From NCBI GenBank assembly GCA_913055765.1, contig CAJXKI010000002.1, forward strand, positions 1 through 44,603: a stretch of DNA of 44,603 bases. Direction: 5' to 3'. Made by a program: the position numbers and the translations under genes. The notes beneath the pieces were generated by a model. That model saw nothing but the letters and a program-made list of their open reading frames with translations, searched no databases and had not been told where the DNA came from. The first letter of the stretch is position 1; each line of letters starts with the position of its first letter. Below are positions 36,767 through 44,603 of the stretch, in pieces. The stretch is from an uncultured Ectothiorhodospiraceae bacterium (GTDB taxonomy: Bacteria; Pseudomonadota; Gammaproteobacteria; Nitrococcales; Halorhodospiraceae).

Positions 36767-37435
36767 ATGGAGCGTAGTCCCGAGCCCGAGCTGATGGACG
36801 GCGATGAGCAGGCCCTCGCCTACGCCCGGGCCGATTTCGAGGAGCCGAACAGCCGCTTCGTCGAGGCCTACGTGGCGCGCTTCGGCGAGCCCGCCGGGCG
36901 GATGCTCGACCTCGGCTGCGGGCCCGCCGACATCCCCCTGCGCTTCGCCCGGCGTAGCTCGGCGGTGGCCGTGACGGCCGCGGACGGGGCCCGCGCCATG
37001 ATCGACCTGGCGGCGCAGGCGCGGGATGCGGAGCCGGCCCTGCGCCACCGGGTGGAGCTGGTCTGCCGCCCGCTGCAGGCGCTGCAGCTGCCGGAGGCCG
37101 GGTACGATGCCGTGATCAGCAACAGCCTGCTCCACCACCTCCACGAGCCCATGGCCTTCTGGGCCGCCGTGCGCCGCTACGCTCGGCCCGGGGCTGCGGT
37201 GCTGGTCATGGATCTCGCCCGGCCGTCGAGCCCCGAGGCCGCGCAGGGCCTCGTCGATACCTACGCCGCCGGCGAGCCGGCGGTGCTGCGGACGGATTTC
37301 TACAACTCCCTGCACGCCGCCTTCACGCTGGCGGAGGTGCGAGGGCAGCTCGAGGCCGCGGGGCTCGGCGGCCTGGCCGCGGAGGCGGTGAGCGACCGCC
37401 ACTGGCTCGTCAGCGGCCGGGTGGCGGCTGCCTAG
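36767..37435 (+). CDS. Class I SAM-dependent methyltransferase
   Basis: GRMLDLGCGPADIPLRFARR, YDAVISNSLLHHL. Confidence 0.88.
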   Translation: MERSPEPELMDGDEQALAYARADFEEPNSRFVEAYVARFGEPAGRMLDLGCGPADIPLRFARRSSAVAVTAADGARAMIDLAAQARDAEPALRHRVELVCRPLQALQLPEAGYDAVISNSLLHHLHEPMAFWAAVRRYARPGAAVLVMDLARPSSPEAAQGLVDTYAAGEPAVLRTDFYNSLHAAFTLAEVRGQLEAAGLGGLAAEAVSDRHWLVSGRVAAA

Positions 37436-37506
37436 CGGCCGTGAGGGGCGGGCGTGGATGTACGGAGGGCGGCAAGGCACGCCGCGGCAATCTGGAGGGT
37501 GAGGTA

Positions 37507-39400
<1,894 letters not shown>

Positions 39401-39471
39401 CACAATGCACGGCATTACGGCCGCCGGACGGCGGCGATGCGCTAGCCGACAGCTCACAAGGGGGGACGCGC

Positions 39472-39846
39472 ATGCTGATGGACCTGCTCATCTCGCCGGC
39501 CTACGCCCAGCAGCAGGGCGGCCAGGGCGGCGACATGCTCTTCTTCTTCATCTTCACCGCCCTGCTCGTGGCGGTCTTCTACTTCCTGCTGCTGCGCCCG
39601 CAGCGCCAGCGCATGAAGAAGCACCAGCAGATGGTGGACAACCTCGGCGAGGGCGACGAGGTGGTGGTCAGCGGCGGGGAGCTCGGCCGCATCACCCGCC
39701 TCGGCGAGCAGTTCGTGCGCGTCGAGATGGCCCCCGGGGTGGAGTGGCATGTCCAGCGCGACATGGTCAGCAACGTCATGCCCAAGGGCACGCTCGACGA
39801 GGCGCGCGGCGGGCAGGCGGCCTCGCAGATCGAATCCACTGACTGA
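39472..39846 (+). CDS. yajC: Preprotein translocase subunit YajC (copy 1)
   Basis: FYFLLLRPQRQRMKKHQQMVDNLGEGDEVVVSGGELGRITRLGEQ. Confidence 0.9.
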   Translation: MLMDLLISPAYAQQQGGQGGDMLFFFIFTALLVAVFYFLLLRPQRQRMKKHQQMVDNLGEGDEVVVSGGELGRITRLGEQFVRVEMAPGVEWHVQRDMVSNVMPKGTLDEARGGQAASQIESTD

Positions 39847-39860
39847 ACACGGAGAGCGCT

Positions 39861-40205
39861 ATGGACTTCCTGATCTCTACCGCCCACGCCCAGCAGCAGG
39901 CCCCGCAAGAGCCCAACGTCTGGTTCAGCGCCCTGCTGCTGGTGGGCATGATCGCCCTGTTCTACTTCCTGCTGATCCGGCCGCAGAACAAGCGGGCCAA
40001 GGAGCATCGGCAGATGATCGAGGAGCTGGCCAAGGGCGATGAGGTCGTGACCAGCGGGGGCACCCTGGGCCGGATCACCGAGGTGGGCGAGAGCTTCGCC
40101 ACCCTGGAGGTCGCCAGCGGCGTCCAGCTCCAGATCCAGAAGAACGCCGTGGCCAACGTCATGCCCAAGGGCACCCTCAAGGAACAGGAGAAGAAGGGCA
40201 AGTAG
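39861..40205 (+). CDS. yajC: Preprotein translocase subunit YajC (copy 2)
   Basis: FYFLLIRPQNKRAKEHRQMIEELAKGDEVVTSGGTLGRITEVGES. Confidence 0.95.
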   Translation: MDFLISTAHAQQQAPQEPNVWFSALLLVGMIALFYFLLIRPQNKRAKEHRQMIEELAKGDEVVTSGGTLGRITEVGESFATLEVASGVQLQIQKNAVANVMPKGTLKEQEKKGK

Positions 40206-40208
40206 TCC

Positions 40209-42065
40209 TTGAATCGCTATCCGCTCTGGAAGTACCTGCTGATAGCCGCTGTCCTGCTGGTCAGCGGCCTCTACGCCCTGCCCAACCTCTTCGGCAAGGA
40301 CCCCTCCGTGGTCATCACCACGGAGGAGCAGGCGGTCCCCGAGGCGGAGAGGCGCGACGAGATCCTCGCCTTCCTGGAGGAGGCCGGCTATCGGCCTGAG
40401 TCCACGGAGGTCCGGGACGGGCAGTGGGTCCTGCGCTACGGCGGCACGGAGGCGCAGATGCGCGCCTCGGACCTGGCCTCGGCTCGGCTGGACCGGGCCT
40501 ACAACGTGGCCATGACCCTGGTGCCCTCCACGCCGCAGTGGCTGCGCGCCCTGGGGGCCAAGCCCATGGTCCTCGGCCTGGACCTGCGCGGCGGGGTCCA
40601 CTTCCTGCTGGACGTGGACGTCGAGACCGTGATCCAGGAGGCCATGGAGGGCCATCGGCAGGAGATCCGCACCCTGCTGCGGGAGGAGCGGATCCGGTAC
40701 TCGGATCTGACGCTCACCGACGACCACCAGCTGCGCCTGGCGTTCCCGGAGGCGCAGCGGCGTGAGCAGGCCCGCCAGGCCATCGAGCAGAACGTCGACG
40801 GCCTGGCGTATACCGCCTCGGAGGCCGATGGCGTGTACCGCCTGCGCGTCGCCCTGGCGGAGCAGGAGCGGGACGAGCTCCGGGACATGGCGGTCCAGCA
40901 GAACCTCACCACCGTGCGCAACCGCGTCAACGAGCTCGGCGTCGCCGAGCCTGTGGTCCAGCGCCAGGGGGCAGACCGCATCGTGGTGCAGCTGCCCGGC
41001 ATCCAGGACCCGGCCCAGGCCAAGGATATCCTCGGGGCCACGGCCACCCTGGAGTTCCGCTTCGTGGACCCGGCGCACTTCCCGTTCGAGGGCGACCCGG
41101 AGGACCCCCCCGAGGGAACCGACGTCTATCCGCAGCGCAGCGGCGGTCACGTGGCGCTGGAGCAGGAGGAGATCCTCACCGGGGAGCGCATCATCGACGC
41201 CTCGGCGGGGTTCGGGCAGCAGAGCGGCGCGCCCGAGGTGAGCATCCGCCTGTCCGGCAACGGCGGCCGGATCATGAACCGCGCCACCCGGGATCGGGTC
41301 GGCGACCACATGGCGGTGCTGTTCAGCGAGCGGGTCTCCGAGACGGAGATGGTCGACGGCGAGCCGAAGCGGGTCAGCCGCGAGGTCGAGGAGGTGATCT
41401 CGGTGGCCCGCATCCGCGAGCCGCTGGGCAGCCGCTTCCGGATCACCGGCCTGGAGTCCAGCCAGGAGGCCACTGACCTGGCCCTGCTGCTGCGCGCCGG
41501 GGCCCTGGCCGCGCCCATGGACATCGTCGAGGAGCGTACCATCGGCCCGAGCCTGGGGGCGGATAACGTCAAGAGCGGCTTCCTGGCGGTGGCGGTCGGC
41601 TTCCTGCTGGTGATCGGCTTCATGGCGCTCTACTACCGCACCTTCGGCCTGGTCTCGAACCTGGCGCTGCTGGCGAACCTGGTCATCATCGTCGCGGTGC
41701 TGTCCATGCTCCAGGCGACGCTGACCCTGCCCGGTATCGCCGGCATCGTCCTCACCGTGGGCATGGCGGTGGACGCCAATGTGCTCATCTTCCAGCGCAT
41801 CCGGGAGGAGCTGCGCGCCGGCGCCCCGGTGCAGACGGCTATCGACTCCGGCTACGGCAAGGCGCTGGCGACCATCGCGGACGCCAACGTTACCACGCTG
41901 ATCGCCGCCGTCGTGCTCTTCCTCTTCGGCAACGGCCCGGTGCAGGGCTTCGCCGTGACGCTGGCCATCGGCCTGGCGACGTCGATGTTCACCGCCATCA
42001 TGGGCACCCGCGCCGCCATCAACCTCATCTACGGGGGCCGCAAGGTCCCGGAGCTCAAGATCTAG
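40209..42065 (+). CDS. secD: Protein translocase subunit SecD
   Basis: LGLDLRGGVHFLLDVD, GIAGIVLTVGMAVDANVLIFQRIREEL; TTG start. Confidence 0.97.
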   Translation: MNRYPLWKYLLIAAVLLVSGLYALPNLFGKDPSVVITTEEQAVPEAERRDEILAFLEEAGYRPESTEVRDGQWVLRYGGTEAQMRASDLASARLDRAYNVAMTLVPSTPQWLRALGAKPMVLGLDLRGGVHFLLDVDVETVIQEAMEGHRQEIRTLLREERIRYSDLTLTDDHQLRLAFPEAQRREQARQAIEQNVDGLAYTASEADGVYRLRVALAEQERDELRDMAVQQNLTTVRNRVNELGVAEPVVQRQGADRIVVQLPGIQDPAQAKDILGATATLEFRFVDPAHFPFEGDPEDPPEGTDVYPQRSGGHVALEQEEILTGERIIDASAGFGQQSGAPEVSIRLSGNGGRIMNRATRDRVGDHMAVLFSERVSETEMVDGEPKRVSREVEEVISVARIREPLGSRFRITGLESSQEATDLALLLRAGALAAPMDIVEERTIGPSLGADNVKSGFLAVAVGFLLVIGFMALYYRTFGLVSNLALLANLVIIVAVLSMLQATLTLPGIAGIVLTVGMAVDANVLIFQRIREELRAGAPVQTAIDSGYGKALATIADANVTTLIAAVVLFLFGNGPVQGFAVTLAIGLATSMFTAIMGTRAAINLIYGGRKVPELKI

Positions 42066-42067
42066 CC

Positions 42068-43030
42068 ATGGAGATCTTCAAGCGAGACCCCAAGCTCGAC
42101 TTCCTCGGCCGCCGCCGTGCCGGCTTCATCCTCTCGGGCGTGCTGCTGCTGGTCGCCATCGGCTCCCTGCTCTGGCAGGGGCTGAGCCTCGGCATCGACT
42201 TCACCGGCGGCACGCTGGTGGAGGTCGGCTACGAGGAGCCCGTGGACATCCCCGAGGTGGAGGCGGCGCTGGCGGGCACGCCCTACGCGGACGCCCGGGT
42301 GCTCTACTTCGGCTCCCCGCAGCAGGTCATGATCCGCATCCCGCCCCTGACGGGCGTGGAGCAGTCCCAGGTCTCCCAGCAGGTGCTGGCGGAGCTGCGT
42401 GAGGCCCGCCCCGGCGTGGAGCTGCGCCGCGTGGAGTTCGTCGGCCCGGAGATCGGCCGCGAGCTGACCCAGCAGGGGCTGCTGGCGCTGCTCTACGCCC
42501 TCGGCGGGGTGCTGGTCTACGTCGCCGTGCGCTTCGAGTACCGCTTCGCCCTCGGCGCCGTGGCGGCCCTGCTCCACGACATCGTCCTGATCCTCGGGTT
42601 CTTCTCGGTCACGCGCCTGACCTTCGACCTGACAGTGCTCGCGGCGCTGCTGGCGACCATCGGCTACTCGCTCAACGACACCATCGTGGTCTCCGACCGC
42701 ATCCGGGAAAACTTCCTCAAGGTGCGGAAGGGGAGCACCGAGTACGTCATGAACCTGGCCATCAACCAGACCCTGTCGCGGACGCTGATCACCTCCCTGA
42801 CGACCCTGCTGGTGGTGGGCTCGCTCCTGCTCCTCGGCGGGGAAGCGCTCTACGGCTTCGCCATGGCGCTGCTCGTCGGCGTCCTCGTCGGCACCTACTC
42901 CTCCATCTTCATCGCCGGCGCCTCGTCGCTGGCCATGGGCGTGAGCAAGCAGGACCTGCTCCCGCCGGAGAAGGAGGGCGCCGATCAGGAGGACCACGAG
43001 GCCGTGGCGCCGCCGAGCCAGCGGCCCTAG
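42068..43030 (+). CDS. secF: Protein translocase subunit SecF
   Basis: GIDFTGGTLVEV, LLATIGYSLNDTIVVSDRIRENF. Confidence 0.97.
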   Translation: MEIFKRDPKLDFLGRRRAGFILSGVLLLVAIGSLLWQGLSLGIDFTGGTLVEVGYEEPVDIPEVEAALAGTPYADARVLYFGSPQQVMIRIPPLTGVEQSQVSQQVLAELREARPGVELRRVEFVGPEIGRELTQQGLLALLYALGGVLVYVAVRFEYRFALGAVAALLHDIVLILGFFSVTRLTFDLTVLAALLATIGYSLNDTIVVSDRIRENFLKVRKGSTEYVMNLAINQTLSRTLITSLTTLLVVGSLLLLGGEALYGFAMALLVGVLVGTYSSIFIAGASSLAMGVSKQDLLPPEKEGADQEDHEAVAPPSQRP

Positions 43031-43049
43031 GCCCCGCCCTCAGCGGGGC
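43031..43049 (+). terminator. GC hairpin immediately 3' of secF
   Basis: GCCCCGC-CCTCA-GCGGGGC perfect 7-bp stem; no T tract. Confidence 0.4.
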
Positions 43050-43165
43050 GGGCGCCGCCTCCCGCCGCTGCGCCCCGCCGTTGTTCCGCTCACCCGCCTC
43101 CCGCGCTATGCTGGACCCTAGCGCCCCCTGCTGAGGGGGCGACCAGCAGAGGCGGGGAGCCCGGG

Positions 43166-44137
43166 ATGTCGATCTGTGACGGCTTCGTCGGTGCCATCGG
43201 GCAGACGCCGCTGATCCGGCTGCCGCGGCTGAGCGAGGAGACCGGCTGCGAGATCCTCGGCAAGGCCGAGTTCATGAACCCGGGCGGCTCCGTGAAGGAC
43301 CGCGCCGCCCTGGCCATCGTCCAGGCGGCCGAGCGCAGCGGTGCGCTGCGCCCGGGCGGCACGGTGGTGGAGGGCACCGCCGGCAATACCGGCATCGGCC
43401 TGGCCCATATCTGCAACGCGCGCGGCTACCGCTGCGTCATCGTCATCCCGGAGACCCAGAGCGCGGAGAAGATCGACCTGCTGCGCACCCTCGGCGCGGA
43501 GGTGCACACCGTCCCCGCCGCCCCCTATCGCGACCCGGGCAACTACCAGCGGGTCGCCGCGCGCATGGCCGACGGGATGGAGAACGCCATCTGGGCCGGC
43601 CAGTTCGACAACACCGCCAACCGGCGCGGCCACTACGCCACCACCGGCGCCGAGATCTGGCAGCAGACCGGCGGCCGGGTGGACGCCTTCATCGCCGCCA
43701 CCGGCACCGGCGGCACCCTCGCCGGCGTCTCACGGGCGCTCAAGGAGCGCTCGGGGGCCGTCCGCGCCTATCTCGCCGATCCCCCAGGCAGCGCCCTGTA
43801 CCACTACGTGCACCGCGGCGAGCCGGCCGCCACGGCGGGCAACTCCATCACGGAGGGGATTGGCAGCAGCCGTGTGACAGCTAACCTTCAGGATACGGAC
43901 ATCGATGATGCGTTCTGCATACCCGACACCGAATCGGTACCCATGGTCTACCGGCTGCTGCGCGAGGAGGGGCTGTTCTTGGGCAGCTCCTCGGGGGTCA
44001 ACGTGTGCGGAGCGCTTCGGGCCGCCCGGGCGCTCGGCCCGGGCCACACGGTGGTGACCGTCCTGTGCGACGGAGGGGGACGCTATTACGCCAGGCTCTT
44101 CAACCCCGAGTGGCTGGCGGAGCGGGGGCTGGCCTGA
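43166..44137 (+). CDS. cysK: Cysteine synthase A-type PLP enzyme
   Basis: GQTPLIRLPRL, NPGGSVKDRAAL, GTAGNTGIGLA, ATGTGGTLAGV, GSSSGVN. Confidence 0.88.
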   Translation: MSICDGFVGAIGQTPLIRLPRLSEETGCEILGKAEFMNPGGSVKDRAALAIVQAAERSGALRPGGTVVEGTAGNTGIGLAHICNARGYRCVIVIPETQSAEKIDLLRTLGAEVHTVPAAPYRDPGNYQRVAARMADGMENAIWAGQFDNTANRRGHYATTGAEIWQQTGGRVDAFIAATGTGGTLAGVSRALKERSGAVRAYLADPPGSALYHYVHRGEPAATAGNSITEGIGSSRVTANLQDTDIDDAFCIPDTESVPMVYRLLREEGLFLGSSSGVNVCGALRAARALGPGHTVVTVLCDGGGRYYARLFNPEWLAERGLA

Positions 44138-44316
44138 GCCCCGTCTCGCGCCGGCCCGGGCTGATGACGCCCCGGGCGGGTCCTTCCGAGGGCCCTTCCG
44201 GGCGCCTAGCCCGAGCCTCCTGAGCCGGAACATCGGTACACCTTGTTGCGTCTAATCAAGTGGGACCGCTCGCCATCCCGCAACTCCACACCGGGACGCC
44301 GTTGAGGGGGCATGCT

Positions 44317-44603
44317 ATGGATACCGCCGAAAACCTGATCGCACGCTACGCCCGTGGCTACGAGCGCCGCCAGGAGCAGAGCATGAGCCTGGCGGAGTAC
44401 CTGGAGCTCTGCCGGGACGACCCCATGGCCTACGCCTCGCCGGCTGAGCGGCTGGTGGCGGCCATCGGCGAGCCCAGGGTCTACGACACCTCCAAGGACG
44501 AGCGGCTGGGGCGGATCTTCCTGAACCGCACCATCAAGCTCTACCCGGCCTTCGAGGACTTCTACGGCATGGAGGAGACCATCGAGCGGCTGGTGGGCTT
44601 CCT
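44317..44603 (+). CDS. prkA: PrkA family serine protein kinase, N-terminal part (runs off window)
   Basis: MSLAEYLELCRDDPMAYASPAERLVAAIGEP...RIFLNRTIKLYPAFEDFYGMEETIERLVGF. Confidence 0.9.
   Translation, partial: MDTAENLIARYARGYERRQEQSMSLAEYLELCRDDPMAYASPAERLVAAIGEPRVYDTSKDERLGRIFLNRTIKLYPAFEDFYGMEETIERLVGF

Overview
High-GC gammaproteobacterial-type window (QueA, Tgt, YajC, SecD, SecF, CysK and PrkA genes suggest an Ectothiorhodospiraceae-like host; host identity is inference). Left part (about 1-29.8 kb) is an accessory capsular/surface polysaccharide island: a 5'-truncated phosphomannomutase, four consecutive sulfotransferase-like genes (one with an in-frame TGA), an XRE-ImmA regulator/protease, two glycosyltransferase genes, a three-domain methyltransferase/P-loop protein, KpsS, a ParB-like protein with a glycan-enzyme-like C-terminal tail, and a tightly overlapping minus-strand operon kpsC - SDR - LtaS/sulfatase-like membrane enzyme - type I PKS - alpha-oxoamine synthase. 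That operon strongly resembles the rhizobial rkpA/G/H/I/J K-antigen locus and is the most interesting system here: it could make a PKS-derived, sphingoid-like lipid used as carrier or anchor for a sulfated capsule. Several junctions retain 3' ends of displaced genes (a PMM tail at 2416-2478, an AOS tail at 12061-12230) next to AT-richer genes, suggesting cassette exchange. Right part (30-44.6 kb) is mostly core: a Fur-box/HemP/siderophore-porin module, tRNA-Leu(CAA), queA, a five-gene insertion, tgt, tandem yajC, secD, secF, cysK and partial prkA. Many apparent long ORFs opposite to genes are GC-rich shadow ORFs. Family assignments are by motif recognition only; no searches were run.
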